DNA from: Palsa-870 sp039935415
Lineage (GTDB): Bacteria > Chloroflexota > Dormibacteria > Dormibacterales > Dormibacteraceae
NCBI GenBank assembly: GCA_039935415.1
Contig: JBDTKH010000010.1
Coordinates: forward strand, 5,185 to 69,184
Direction of reading: 5' to 3'
Length of the DNA stretch: 64,000 nt
Positions 22,012 through 32,221 of this stretch are shown here, in pieces. The position numbers and the translations under genes were made by a program. Under the pieces are notes generated by a model. The model ran no database searches. It was given only the letters and a program-made list of their open reading frames with translations, and was not told the DNA's origin. Within the stretch, counting starts at the first letter, position 1, and each line of letters starts with the position of its first letter.

Positions 22012-23796
22012 GTGCCCACGCCAGCGTCCGATGACGCCTTCGCTGAGGTCAAGGCGAAGGTCGACCTGGTCAAGATCGTCCAGGAATACGTCCGGCTGAC
22101 CAAGAAGAACAGGGACTTTGTCGGCTTGTGTCCTTTTCACGAGGAGGACACGCCGAGCTTCACGGTCCACCCCGACAAGCAGTCCTGGTACTGCTTCGGC
22201 TGTCAGCGCCACGGCGACGTGTTCACCTTTTTCGAGCTGATCGACAAGACAGACAAGCGGGGCGCATTGCAGACGCTGGCCGAACGCGCCGGGGTTGAGC
22301 TCAAGAAGGTGTCGCCCGAGCAGATGGAGCGCTCCGACACTCGCAAGCGCTTGCTGGTCTTGCTCAAGCTCGCCGCCCAGTACTACGAGTACGTCCTCTG
22401 GTCGTCGCCAGCCGGCGAGCCCGGGAGGCGGCTGCTCGAATCGCGAAAGGTCAGCGAGGAGACGGCGCGCAAGTTCCAGCTCGGCTACGCGCCCGCGGGC
22501 CGCGGATTTGCCGAGTACCTGCGGGCCAAGAAGCGCTCCCTCGCCGACGCTCAGGAGGCGGGCCTGATGCGGCGCGACGGCACAGACTTCTTCGCCGAGC
22601 GCCTCGTCATCCCGATCCGGGACGAGCGCGGCCAGCCGCTCGCCTTCACCGCGCGCGCTGTCAGGGCCGACGAGCAGCGCAAGTACATCAACTCGCCCGA
22701 AACGCCCTCATACATAAAAGGACGCGTGGTCTTTGGGCTGGACCTCGCGCGTGACGAGATCACGCGGCGCGGCCACGCCGTGCTGATGGAGGGACAGTTC
22801 GACGTGATCACCGCCCACCAGTTCGGCGTCCAGAACGCCGTCGCCAGCTCCGGCACGGCGCTGACGGACGACCAGGTTCGCCTGCTCAAGCGCTTCACCG
22901 ACGAGCTGCTGATCGTGTTCGACGCGGACCGCGCGGGCACGGCCGCGGCATTCAAGGCGATCGAGCTCGCGGCGGGCCATCAGATGCGCACCCGAGTCGC
23001 CTCGATTCCCGCGCCGGCGAAGGATCCCGACGAGTTCCTCCGGGCGGCCGCGGCCGACGCGGCCGAGCGGTGGGAGCAGCTCGTGACGGCGGCGCCGTCC
23101 GGGTGGGAGTTCTGGATCAAGGACGCGCTGACCGGCCTGAACCCCGGCAATCCGAACCAGCTCGAGCTGGCCGCCTCCCGTGCGCGCGAGGTGCTCGAGA
23201 AGATCACCGACGCGGCGGTTCGCGAGACGTACCGCGAGCGCGCGGCCGGGTGGATCGGGGTCCAGCCGCACCTGCTGACGGCGCAGGCTCGACTCCAGCC
23301 CGACACTCCCCGCAGGTCGGCGAAGGAGAACGGCGCCAGGGACGGTTTGGCGGCTCGGCTCGCGGGGAAGAAAGTTACTGTAGGCAGGTATCTGCTGATG
23401 TTGCTTGCGGTGCGGCCGGTCGCCTTCGAGCGGGTGCGAACAAAGCTCACCGCCGAGGAGTTGGACGAAGAGGATCGCGGTACATACGTGCGGATGTTGG
23501 AGACCTACGAGCGCGGCGGTGCTTCCGGGCTCGAGAGCGAGTTGGCGGGTTACCCCGCAGAGGAACAGGACCTGATTCGAAGAGCATGGGCGGCTCCGCC
23601 GCCGAGCGTCGACGACGATGTGGCCGAGGAGCTTGCGCACAGGATCCGCCTCGACCGCATGAAAGGCCTGCACAGTGGGATAATCCGCGAGCTTTCCGAG
23701 GCCGAAAGAGGGCAGGACTCGGACCGGGTGGCGCGTCTCGAAGCCGAGGCCAGGGAGCTCGCTCGCGCCATCACCGACATGGAAAGGAGAGGGTGA
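22012..23796 (+). CDS. dnaG: DNA primase
   Basis: A 594-residue DnaG. The N-terminal zinc ribbon has CPFHEEDTPSF and WYCFGCQRHGDV. The RNA-polymerase core follows, with a Toprim domain (VLMEGQFDVITAHQFG, SSGTAL and LLIVFDADRAG, where the Glu and paired Asp bind Mg2+). The C-terminal ~150 residues form the DnaB-binding helical region. It makes RNA primers at the replication fork. GTG 22012 is the first start; AGGAG abuts it and is too close to be a normal ribosome site. It is directly followed by rpoD, the classic macromolecular-synthesis arrangement. Confidence 0.95.
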   Translation: MPTPASDDAFAEVKAKVDLVKIVQEYVRLTKKNRDFVGLCPFHEEDTPSFTVHPDKQSWYCFGCQRHGDVFTFFELIDKTDKRGALQTLAERAGVELKKVSPEQMERSDTRKRLLVLLKLAAQYYEYVLWSSPAGEPGRRLLESRKVSEETARKFQLGYAPAGRGFAEYLRAKKRSLADAQEAGLMRRDGTDFFAERLVIPIRDERGQPLAFTARAVRADEQRKYINSPETPSYIKGRVVFGLDLARDEITRRGHAVLMEGQFDVITAHQFGVQNAVASSGTALTDDQVRLLKRFTDELLIVFDADRAGTAAAFKAIELAAGHQMRTRVASIPAPAKDPDEFLRAAAADAAERWEQLVTAAPSGWEFWIKDALTGLNPGNPNQLELAASRAREVLEKITDAAVRETYRERAAGWIGVQPHLLTAQARLQPDTPRRSAKENGARDGLAARLAGKKVTVGRYLLMLLAVRPVAFERVRTKLTAEELDEEDRGTYVRMLETYERGGASGLESELAGYPAEEQDLIRRAWAAPPPSVDDDVAEELAHRIRLDRMKGLHSGIIRELSEAERGQDSDRVARLEAEARELARAITDMERRG

Positions 23797-23887
23797 GATC
23801 GCGCGCGTAGCGAAAGTTGCAACCAAGACAGGACCTCGGGCCGGGAAGGCAGAGGCAAAGCCGGAGCACAAGTTCGAAGACGAGCTG

Positions 23888-25255
<1,368 letters not shown>

Positions 25256-25300
25256 CTGAAACCAAACGGCCCCCGCCAGCGTCTGTATTGACGAGGGCAT

Positions 25301-25798
25301 GTGCAGCAGGTCTCGGTGAGTAGGACGGCCACCGTGGGTGCGGACTTTGACGCCGTGATCGGATCGCACCTCGAATCCGGCTACCGGACCGCTCTTGCGA
25401 TCCTGCGCAACCCTGACGAGGCGAACGACGCCGTGCAGGAGTCGGCTTTCAAGGCCTGGCGGGGTCTCGGCCGGCTGCACGAGCAGGGCTCGGCCCGCGC
25501 CTGGTTCCTCGCCATCGTCGCCAACCAATGCCGCAGCGCGCGGCGCGGACGATGGTCATCGGTCGTCCAGCTACCCGAACGTGAAGCGGCGGGACCGGAG
25601 CCTACCTCGCAAAGCGTCGACATCGAGCGTGCCCTCGCGCGACTGCCGCGCGAAGACCGCCTCGCGCTATTCCTGCATTTTTACCTCGACCTCCCGCTGG
25701 AGGAGGTCGGAACGGTGCTCGGCCTGAGCGCCGCGGGCGCGAAGACTCGCGTCTACCGGGCTGCGAAGAAGCTGCGGCCCGGACTGGAGATGGACTGA
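25301..25798 (+). CDS. ECF-type RNA polymerase sigma factor
   Basis: A 165-residue sigma factor with only regions 2 and 4. Region 2 spans YRTALAILRNPDEANDAVQESAFKAWRGL, with the ECF-typical D-A-V-Q-E core. Region 4 spans LPREDRLALFLHFYLDLPLEEVGTVLGLSAAGAKTRVYRAAKKLR. GTG 25301 is listed; GTG 25316 is also possible. Its stop overlaps the start of the following membrane protein (TGATG), the standard layout for a sigma/anti-sigma pair. It probably answers a cell-envelope or extracellular signal. Confidence 0.88.
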   Translation: MQQVSVSRTATVGADFDAVIGSHLESGYRTALAILRNPDEANDAVQESAFKAWRGLGRLHEQGSARAWFLAIVANQCRSARRGRWSSVVQLPEREAAGPEPTSQSVDIERALARLPREDRLALFLHFYLDLPLEEVGTVLGLSAAGAKTRVYRAAKKLRPGLEMD

Positions 25799-27045
25799 TG
25801 GACGACCTGCGCTCAGAGATTCGAGCTGCGTTTGAGAAGGAGCAGGCGGCTCACCCGCCGGCGTCCGGGCTGCGCGACAACATCCTTGATGCCGTTGAGA
25901 CTCAGCCTCGGCGCGCGCGAAGCTACCAGTGGCTCGCGGTAGCCGCGGCGGTCCTGCTGACGATCGCCGTTGTCGGTGGACTGATGGCGACGCGCCTGTC
26001 GCGCCTCACCAACGGTCCGGCTGCGTCATCGACGCGGACAACGACTCCGTCGGCCGCGCCGGTTGCCGACTATGGCCCGCCCCCGTCCGGCGTGAACCTG
26101 CTTTACGTGCACGACCCGAAACATCCGACGTGGCTTATCGGCTTCGACTGGACCGGCCAGCCGCGCGCCACGGTCAAGCTCAACGCCGCGCAGCCCAACG
26201 TCGGCATGGCGCCGGACGGCCAGTCCTTCGCCATCGGCCTCAACGCCAAAGGCGGAAACTGGCAGTTCCTCGATGGCCTGGGTCAGCCCGTCGCGACGCC
26301 GCTCACGTTGCCGGGTGCGTACAGCACGATGTGGGCCGACGACAACCAGCACGTCTGCAGCATGACCTTCGATCAGCAGACCCTCGACTACACGCTGTGG
26401 ATTGCCCCGCTCGGCGCGCCTATAAAACGGGTGATGGTCGTCGCACACGACCCCAACGTCGGCCAGACGGTGGTCAGCCTCGCCGCCTGCAGCTTCAAGA
26501 ACGACCGCGCGATCGCGGTTCGAACCACAAACGCGAATCCCTCGGAGATGTGGGTGGTGAAGCTCTCCGACGGCACTGTCCTCGCGCACACGACCTACAC
26601 GGGCGCTGCGCTGGGGACTGTCACCGCGAGCGCTGACGCGGCGTTCACCGCTGAGAATTCCAGCCTGGCGACCGGACAGGCACCGCCGGGGGCGCCCGCG
26701 ACGGTTATCCGGCGCGTCTCAGACGAGACGGTGGTTGCGTCGCTCGATCCCACGATCATGGTCCTGGGCTTCAGCGGCGACGACTCGACGGTACTTGTCA
26801 CCCGCGTGCCATGGCTGGCTGGGCTGACGCACCTGGCGGTATTCGACTTGGCCGGCCACCAGGTCTGGAGCGACGACGGGACGCAGACATATTTCGGGAT
26901 TTTCGAGACGGCGCCAGGCGGGCGGGACTTCGCGGTCGCCTACGCGCCGCCTCCGGCGCAGAATGTGCAGCCCACCACGATCGTGATCCTGCACGGCGAC
27001 GGCACGGTCAACCAGCTCCCCGGCCTCTACGCGCCCGCGTGGTGA
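25798..27045 (+). CDS. Probable membrane-bound anti-sigma factor with extracytoplasmic beta-propeller
   Basis: A 415-residue single-pass protein. A short cytoplasmic part (~43 residues, LRSEIRAAFEKEQAAHPP) precedes one helix (WLAVAAAVLLTIAVVGGLMA). A Ser/Thr/Pro linker and ~320 residues of beta-propeller-like repeats follow outside (for example NVGMAPDGQSFAIG and YSTMWADDNQHVCSM). No zinc-binding anti-sigma motif is present in the short cytoplasmic part. The anti-sigma role is inferred from translational coupling to the ECF sigma gene and from topology. The propeller may be the sensor. Confidence 0.7.
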   Translation: MDDLRSEIRAAFEKEQAAHPPASGLRDNILDAVETQPRRARSYQWLAVAAAVLLTIAVVGGLMATRLSRLTNGPAASSTRTTTPSAAPVADYGPPPSGVNLLYVHDPKHPTWLIGFDWTGQPRATVKLNAAQPNVGMAPDGQSFAIGLNAKGGNWQFLDGLGQPVATPLTLPGAYSTMWADDNQHVCSMTFDQQTLDYTLWIAPLGAPIKRVMVVAHDPNVGQTVVSLAACSFKNDRAIAVRTTNANPSEMWVVKLSDGTVLAHTTYTGAALGTVTASADAAFTAENSSLATGQAPPGAPATVIRRVSDETVVASLDPTIMVLGFSGDDSTVLVTRVPWLAGLTHLAVFDLAGHQVWSDDGTQTYFGIFETAPGGRDFAVAYAPPPAQNVQPTTIVILHGDGTVNQLPGLYAPAW

Positions 27046-27064
27046 AGTAGATTGATCGGACTAC

Positions 27065-27715
27065 ATGCCGGTCATCACGATCGGGCGGCAGTTCGGGGCG
27101 GGGGGCTCGACCGTCGGCCACATGCTGGCCAGCGAGCTGAAACTCGACGTGCTCGAGTCGCGGATCATCGACGAGGTCGCGCACCGGCTCCAGCTGCCTA
27201 AAGAAGAGGTCGAGGCCGAGGACGAGCAGCCAGGCTCGCTGCTCGCCCGCCTGCTGATAGCCCTCGGCTCCGCCAGCTCCGAGCCCCTGATCCCGCCGGA
27301 GGCCACCGCCTGGAGCCCGCCCAACGCCGACCCCACCTTCGATTCGCGAAAGGCTGTGCTCCAGATCACCCAGCACGTGATCCAGGAAGCGGCGCGCGAG
27401 GGCAATGTGGTCATCATCGGGCGGGGCGGCGCGTACCTGCTTCGCGACTTCCCGGGCGTGCTGCACGTGTTCCTCGGTGCCGCCACCGACGTCCGGGTGA
27501 AGGCGGTGATGGCTCGATACAACCTAACATCCGAGGACGAAGCCAGGCGGCGGCTCAAGCTGGCCGACGAGAACTGGACCGCCTACATCAAGCAGGTCTA
27601 CGGCCACGACCGCAACCTGCCGGGTCACTACGACCTGGTCATAGACACCGGGCGCCTCGGCTACCAGGCCACGGTCGAGGTGATCGTCGCCGCCCTGAAA
27701 AACCGGACGGGATAA
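27065..27715 (+). CDS. Cytidylate-kinase-like P-loop protein
   Basis: A 216-residue protein of the cytidylate-kinase-like family. It begins VITIGRQFGAGGSTVGHMLASEL, where GRQFGAGGSTVG is the modified P-loop. It has IDEVAHRL, VVIIGRGGAYLLRDFPGVLHVFL and a lid-like MARYNLTSEDEARRRL before a conserved DLVIDTGRLGYQATVEVI end. Such proteins phosphorylate nucleoside monophosphates or are of unknown substrate; they are distinct from housekeeping Cmk. ATG 27065 follows the anti-sigma gene by 19 bases. A degenerate palindromic repeat follows it. Confidence 0.85.
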   Translation: MPVITIGRQFGAGGSTVGHMLASELKLDVLESRIIDEVAHRLQLPKEEVEAEDEQPGSLLARLLIALGSASSEPLIPPEATAWSPPNADPTFDSRKAVLQITQHVIQEAAREGNVVIIGRGGAYLLRDFPGVLHVFLGAATDVRVKAVMARYNLTSEDEARRRLKLADENWTAYIKQVYGHDRNLPGHYDLVIDTGRLGYQATVEVIVAALKNRTG

Positions 27716-27790
27716 CACACCTCCTCGCCACCACTGGGGCCCCCGTGCCCAAGGCGCGGGGAGGACGCCCGTTAGGCGCTGGTGGGGGTG
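27716..27790 (+). repeat. Dispersed palindromic repeat, family A copy 3 (extended, degenerate)
   Basis: ACCTCCTCGCC ... GGGGAGGACGCCCGTTAGGCGCTGG with the GGTGGGGGTG tail. The first loop is expanded by a GGGGCCCCC palindrome, making this member ~25 bp longer than the others. Confidence 0.6.
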
Positions 27791-27812
27791 GAGCCCTTAG
27801 GCTTAGCCGAAG

Positions 27813-28100
27813 ATGGTCCACTCGCTTGGCTCCCGCACGTCTGGCGTCGACGGCTCAAGCGAGGGCGGCCGGATCAACACGATCAACCTCCCGGGCGCCC
27901 TCGTCCTGTACGGCGTGGCGCTCATCCAGGAGCTCCAGCGCAAGAACCCGAAACCGAAGCTGACCGTCGCCGCGGTCCAGGTTGACGGGGTCTGGTGCCT
28001 CGAGCTCAGCTACCTCGGCGACGAGCCGGCCGGCGTACCCGACCACTGGCACGGCCACCGGGTGATCCTCCGCAAGGTGGAACCGCCGCCGAGTGCCTGA
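27813..28100 (+). CDS. Small protein of unknown function
   Basis: A 95-residue soluble protein with a glycine-rich start (SGVDGSSEGGRINTINLPGA), a helix (LVLYGVALIQELQRKNP) and a beta-rich end (LTVAAVQVDGVWCLELSYLGD, HGHRVILRKVEPPP). ATG 27813 is the only plausible start. It overlaps the next gene by eight bases and the two are probably co-expressed. No family recognised. Confidence 0.55.
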   Translation: MVHSLGSRTSGVDGSSEGGRINTINLPGALVLYGVALIQELQRKNPKPKLTVAAVQVDGVWCLELSYLGDEPAGVPDHWHGHRVILRKVEPPPSA

Positions 28101-28305
28101 CGCGTTCACGCTTAAAAGCAAGGTCCGCGAAGTCGTGGCCAGGCTTGGGGACACGGGCCGCGAGCTGCTGCGCAAGCACGGCTACGAGGTGGGCGAGGGT
28201 TTTACCGACGTCCTGTCCCAGTACCAGTCGCTCGAGCACGCCGCACGGGCCGACCGCCTGCGGGACCTGGGCGAGCTGGTTTCGGAGCTGAACTCAGCCG
28301 CATAA
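28093..28305 (+). CDS. Small helical protein of unknown function
   Basis: A 70-residue protein, almost entirely helical and charged (VREVVARLGDTGRELLRKHGYEVGEGFTDVLSQ, then LEHAARADRLRDLGELVSELNSA). GTG 28093 overlaps the end of the preceding small gene, supporting translation in an operon. It has a KHGYEVGEG turn that recalls proteins with a disordered iron or helix-turn segment, but no family can be named. Confidence 0.5.
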   Translation: MPDAFTLKSKVREVVARLGDTGRELLRKHGYEVGEGFTDVLSQYQSLEHAARADRLRDLGELVSELNSAA

Positions 28306-28421
28306 TACGCCCCGTAACCGCCGCATTTACATTCTCTTGACTGTTCCAATTCGCGTGTCGCAGGAGTAACCTGACACGAAATTCAGTTCTGGTTCGTTAT
28401 AGAGATCAAGGAATTACGTCA

Positions 28422-28682
28422 TTGCAAAAGTCGAAGCTAGAACCAGACAAGGGCAAATGTGCCTGTGGGCGGCGCCGAAAAGAGGCGTCCGTCTACACCT
28501 ACCGCTCCCACACCGACCGCTACCTCTTCCATCGCTGCGAGTGCGGCACCGAGTGGACTGAGCACCTGCGGGACATCGACCCGACGGACCCAGTCAGCTC
28601 AGACGAGGTAATCGAGGTCCATAAGCGACTGGCGGCCTTTGAAGGCTCGATCGCGGAGTTGCTACAGCCTCACTCAGCCTGA
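28422..28682 (+). CDS. Small zinc-ribbon-like protein
   Basis: An 86-residue protein with CACG at residues 13-16 and CECG about 26 residues later (HRCECGTEWTEHLRD), a spacing suited to a zinc ribbon. The C-terminal half is helical (SDEVIEVHKRLAAFEGSIAELL). TTG 28422 follows an AAGGA site. The 116-bp leader contains a TTGACT and an imperfect hairpin (GTGT..CAGG/CCTG..ACAC around 28355-28377), possibly regulatory. It may bind nucleic acid; unproven. Confidence 0.6.
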   Translation: MQKSKLEPDKGKCACGRRRKEASVYTYRSHTDRYLFHRCECGTEWTEHLRDIDPTDPVSSDEVIEVHKRLAAFEGSIAELLQPHSA

Positions 28683-28692
28683 GACGGGATTC

Positions 28693-29166
28693 TCACTCCA
28701 CGCCCTCGTGGCGGGCCATCGGGTGCCAATACAGGATACGGCAGCCCTTTGGCCCTGCCTCCAGAGCGTAGAGCGCCCCCTCGGGAACAGACATCCAGTC
28801 GCCTGGGTTTAGCTCGACCCCCCCGTATTTGACCGAGCCCTCGATGACGATCCGGAAGTGACCCTGCCCGTGCGAATGCGCAGGAACCTTTGCTCCCGGC
28901 TCCATGACGGAAACAAAACAGAGGATCTCCTTGTCTTTCGGGCCAAACACGATCGGCATGATCCACTGTTCCACTCCCGCGGGACTGCCGGTGCGCTTGA
29001 GATCCCGCTGCGCCGCCTGCATGCCTTTGTCCTGTGAGGTGATGACACGATTGGCGAAGCGAACGTCATTCTTCCGGAGGGCATCCTGGACCCTCCGCAC
29101 CCCATCGAGCACACCGTTCTGGTCGCGCTGGAGCACCGAATCGTCTGGACGCCAAACTGAGCTCAC
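28693..29166 (-). CDS. Cupin-domain protein
   Basis: A 157-residue protein with a single C-terminal cupin barrel. Motif 1 is GAKVPAHSHGQGHFRIVIEGSVKYGG (two His and a further His after the usual gap) and motif 2 follows PGDWMSVPEGALYALEAGPKG. The histidines could hold one metal ion. The N-terminal 60 residues are helical (LDGVRRVQDALRKNDVRFANRV). GTG 29166 follows a strong AAAGGGGGG site. It lies 50 bases downstream of a large LuxR-type regulator on the same strand and may be its target or partner. Substrate unknown. Confidence 0.82.
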   Translation of the reverse strand: MSSVWRPDDSVLQRDQNGVLDGVRRVQDALRKNDVRFANRVITSQDKGMQAAQRDLKRTGSPAGVEQWIMPIVFGPKDKEILCFVSVMEPGAKVPAHSHGQGHFRIVIEGSVKYGGVELNPGDWMSVPEGALYALEAGPKGCRILYWHPMARHEGVE

Positions 29167-29216
29167 GATTCCCCCCCTTTAACCGCTCCGCCGACAACGG
29201 AGAACCGGTTTCTGGA

Positions 29217-31457
29217 TCAGACCTTACTCGTGGGAGGTGGCTTGTCAAGCAGGCGGGGGCCCAGGCCGTGCTCCATTGCCCAGGTGGCCACCTCGGTCCG
29301 AGAGCGGACGCCAAGCTTGTTTCGAATGCGTTCGACGTGCCCCTCAGCGGTCCGCTCCGCGATGAAGAGTCGCTGGGCGATCTGCTTGTTGGTCATTCCT
29401 GCAGCGACCATCGTTACCACTTCGCGTTCACGCCGGCTCAAGGGCCCCGCATCGGCCTGCGTGCGATCAGCAGGTTGGTCACCCGTCAGGGCATACTCGA
29501 GGCCTTCGGCAGTGGTCATAGCCTGGCCGTGGCTCCAGGCGGCTTCGCCCCGACCTTTGCTTCCGAGCCGGGCGCGCGCTTGGCGGCAAGCGGCATCCAC
29601 CTGGTCGGCTCTGAACCGCATGACCGCGAACGAATACTGGCGCGACAGGCGATCGGCGGCTGCGGCAAGCCTCAGCGCACGTTCGTCCTCATGACGGGCG
29701 GCTGCGACAAGTGAAAGACCGCTCATCGCCCAGATGATCCCGAACCAGTCATCGAAATCGCGAAAGGTCGAAAGAGATTCATTCCACGATGCAGCAGCGC
29801 CATCGAGATCGCCCAGGTCCAGCTGCGCGTTCGCGAGGCTTTCGAGGTAGCGCGCGAGGTTTGCCTGATCGTTTTGCGCCCTTGCAAACGAAACGCACTC
29901 GTTCAGGATCTCGAGCGCCGCGGCCGGGTCACCTTGCTCGATGGCAAGAAGCGCTCGCGTATTGCTCACGTCCGCGACCAGCCGGCGATTGGTCGAGCCT
30001 CGGAGCAGTGCAAGAGCCTCGTCGTACTCCCGGCCGGCTTGCGCAAAGTCACCCTCCCTTTCATGCACAAGCCCCACGCCGTTCAGCGCCCTCGCCATGA
30101 GCTCGGGGTCGCCTACCTTGCGCGCCGCCGCGACGGCCTGGTCGGCAAGCGTCCTGGTGGCGGCATGATCAGATTGCCGCCACGCAAGCCGCGTCACCAT
30201 GGACAGAGCTTTCGCACGCTGTATGTCGGTTGTCTGCGTGTGCTCGAGCAGATCGACAAGGAGCCTCTGGGCGCGTGTCTGATCGCTGAAATCGGAATCC
30301 CCGATCTCGAGCGCCAGGCCCAACCCACCGTCGTCCGAGTTGTCGCGCCCCCAGCTGACCGCGTGCCAGAAGTTGGCCGACTCAGTGGGATCCCACTTCC
30401 GCGAGCTGAAGTAGTCGTAGTGACGTTGGAGCGTCGCATCGAGCTCGCCTGATTCGCGCAACCTCTCGGTGGCGAAGGCGTGATGGGATTCAAGGAGGCG
30501 GTATCGTGTCCGGTCGTCACTCAACCTGTCAGCGACGACCATCGACTTCTGGACGAGCGCAGACAGCAGAGGCAGCACGCTCCCAGGGCCATCCGCAGAG
30601 CAAACCGCTTGCGCGGCCTCCATGGTGACGCCGCCCTGGAATGCGGAAAGCCTCCGGAAGAGTCGCCCCTCATCCTCAGTGAGGAGGCGATGGCTCCAGT
30701 CGATGGTGGCGGTCATCGTTTGCTGCCGCTCAGGACCCGTGCGCGCGCCAGACGCCAGCACGCGAAAGCGGTCGTTGAGGTTTTCGAGCAGCTCGCGCTC
30801 GGACATCATGTCGAGACGGGCCGAGGCCATCTCGATCGCAAGTGGCAGGCCGTCGAGGCGCGCGCAGATCTGCGTGACCGGCTCGCGGTTCGGCGCCTCC
30901 ACCTTGAACGTTGGCGCTACCAGCCGCGCCCTCGCCTCGAACAGCTGGATCGCCTCGGACTTGCCGAGTGACGCCACCGGCCACCGCACCTCGCCTGGTA
31001 CACCCAGCGGCTCGCGGCTGGTGGCGACGATGGTGAGCTGTGGGCACCGTTCGAGCGCCATCTGGGCGAACGCGGCACTGTCGGCGACCAGGTGCTCGCA
31101 GTTGTCGAGGACGAGCACCGCCCTGCGCGACCTGAGCCATGACGAGACTACGTCCCGAGCCTGACCCTGCCCCGGCAGCTCGAGGATGCCGAGCACGGTG
31201 CTGGCCACATCGCCGGCGGCCGAGAGATCGATCCACCAGGCGCCGTCCGGCCACAGGTTGAGGTTGGCCTTTGTAACCTCGGCGGCAAGCCTGGTCTTGC
31301 CCGCCCCTCCTGTGCCGGTGAGAGTGACCAGCCGCGATCCGGCCAGCGCCCCCTTGAGGAAACGCAGGTCTGCCTCCCGGTTGATGAAGCCGGTGAGGTG
31401 GTGCGGCAGGTTGTTCGGGGCGTCGCTTGCGCGGCCCCGGTCAGCCACCCTGTGCAT
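29217..31457 (-). CDS. LuxR-family regulator with NB-ARC-like ATPase and TPR domains
   Basis: A ~746-residue multidomain regulator. The ATPase domain has Walker A GTGGAGKTRLA, Walker B AVLVLDNCEH and a sensor TSREPLGVPGE. Tetratricopeptide-like helices follow from about residue 400 (for example ALNGVGLVHEREGDFAQAGREYDEALALL). A LuxR helix-turn-helix closes it (LSRREREVVTMVAAGMTNKQIAQRLFIAERTAEGHVERIRNKLG). The open frame starts at TTG 31511, inside the T-rich side of a terminator; ATG 31457 with GGAAG upstream is preferred. It likely senses a ligand or partner through the TPR part and may control the adjacent cupin gene. Confidence 0.88.
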   Translation of the reverse strand: MHRVADRGRASDAPNNLPHHLTGFINREADLRFLKGALAGSRLVTLTGTGGAGKTRLAAEVTKANLNLWPDGAWWIDLSAAGDVASTVLGILELPGQGQARDVVSSWLRSRRAVLVLDNCEHLVADSAAFAQMALERCPQLTIVATSREPLGVPGEVRWPVASLGKSEAIQLFEARARLVAPTFKVEAPNREPVTQICARLDGLPLAIEMASARLDMMSERELLENLNDRFRVLASGARTGPERQQTMTATIDWSHRLLTEDEGRLFRRLSAFQGGVTMEAAQAVCSADGPGSVLPLLSALVQKSMVVADRLSDDRTRYRLLESHHAFATERLRESGELDATLQRHYDYFSSRKWDPTESANFWHAVSWGRDNSDDGGLGLALEIGDSDFSDQTRAQRLLVDLLEHTQTTDIQRAKALSMVTRLAWRQSDHAATRTLADQAVAAARKVGDPELMARALNGVGLVHEREGDFAQAGREYDEALALLRGSTNRRLVADVSNTRALLAIEQGDPAAALEILNECVSFARAQNDQANLARYLESLANAQLDLGDLDGAAASWNESLSTFRDFDDWFGIIWAMSGLSLVAAARHEDERALRLAAAADRLSRQYSFAVMRFRADQVDAACRQARARLGSKGRGEAAWSHGQAMTTAEGLEYALTGDQPADRTQADAGPLSRREREVVTMVAAGMTNKQIAQRLFIAERTAEGHVERIRNKLGVRSRTEVATWAMEHGLGPRLLDKPPPTSKV

Positions 31458-31504
31458 CCGCGTATCTTCCGCCAACCGCGCGAGCCATTCGACGACAGCA
31501 ATCG

Positions 31505-31541
31505 AATGCAAAACAAGAGAGGGACCGCGGTGGTCCCTCTC
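31505..31541 (-). terminator. Rho-independent terminator of the 31586-31921 gene
   Basis: On the minus strand GAGAGGGACC and GGTCCCTCTC form a perfect 10-bp stem around five bases, followed by TTGTTTTGC. It separates the small anchored protein from the LuxR regulator. Confidence 0.7.
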
Positions 31542-31585
31542 CCGTCCGGCCGCCGCGAGGGGTAAGGGGGCGACGGCACGTGTAG

Positions 31586-31921
31586 TTAGTGTCCGTAGCT
31601 CTCGCGGAAGGGCGGCTGGTAGCCGAGGCGCGCGTTGCGCTCCTGGGCGTCCGGTCCGAGAAAGCTCGTGGTCGCCGCGCCAGACGGTCCCTCCACCGGC
31701 TGGGTGCCCCCGTGACTAGGCCTGTAGCTCCACGCCGACCCGTCGACCGATGCGGCGGGGTTGCCCTGCACGATGTGCGCGGCCGGGGCGGCGGTCGACC
31801 CGCCGATGCCCTTGCTGAGCGCGGCGGCGCCGGCTCCCAGCGCCACTGCCACCATCACCGTGACGATCGCGACGAGGGCCTTCGAAAGGCCGGTTCCACG
31901 AACTGTTGCCCTGGCTTCCAT
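31586..31921 (-). CDS. Small membrane-anchored protein of unknown function
   Basis: A 111-residue protein with one N-terminal helix (ALVAIVTVMVAVALGAGAAALS) and an extracytoplasmic, low-complexity tail rich in Gly, Ser, Pro and Ala (NPAASVDGSAWSYRPSHGG). ATG 31921 is preceded by GGAAGAGG. It has its own terminator. No family recognised; possibly a secreted or surface-tethered peptide. Confidence 0.6.
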   Translation of the reverse strand: MEARATVRGTGLSKALVAIVTVMVAVALGAGAAALSKGIGGSTAAPAAHIVQGNPAASVDGSAWSYRPSHGGTQPVEGPSGAATTSFLGPDAQERNARLGYQPPFRESYGH

Positions 31922-31984
31922 CTCTTTGTTCCTCTTCCGGTTTTATTCGGCTCGCTGTCAGCAGAACCGTTGATGCCAGACTAG

Positions 31985-32221
31985 GAATCGAAGGGGTGCC
32001 TCCAAAAGGAGGAAACTACCCGATTCGCGCCGCGGGCGGTACCTGAATCCAGGTACCTGGGTGACCCGCTCCGCGAGCACGAGCCGATGGCCGCGGCGCA
32101 GCCGCATCCCATGAAGTACGAGGTGATGAAGTTCGGCATCGCGTTCCACGAGTGGTGTGCGGAATGGTTCGCCAATCTGGCCAAGGACGTTGAAGGTGAG
32201 AGGCTCAGAAGTGATGTTTGA
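31985..32221 (+). pseudogene. C-terminal gene fragment upstream of the MMPL exporter
   Basis: After a TAG, a 78-codon frame without a start codon runs through RFAPRAVPESRYLGDPLREH and MKYEVMKFGIAFHEWCAEWFANLAKDVE to a TGA that overlaps the mmpL start by eight bases. The composition is clearly protein-like and the helix pattern resembles the tail of a small regulator. An internal ATG at 32087 could start a 44-residue peptide. The overlap suggests it was once translationally coupled to the exporter. Confidence 0.4.

Noticed and set aside
21984..22012. TTGACA as the -35 of a dnaG promoter
   Set aside because: No -10 element at a 16-18 bp spacing; left unassigned.
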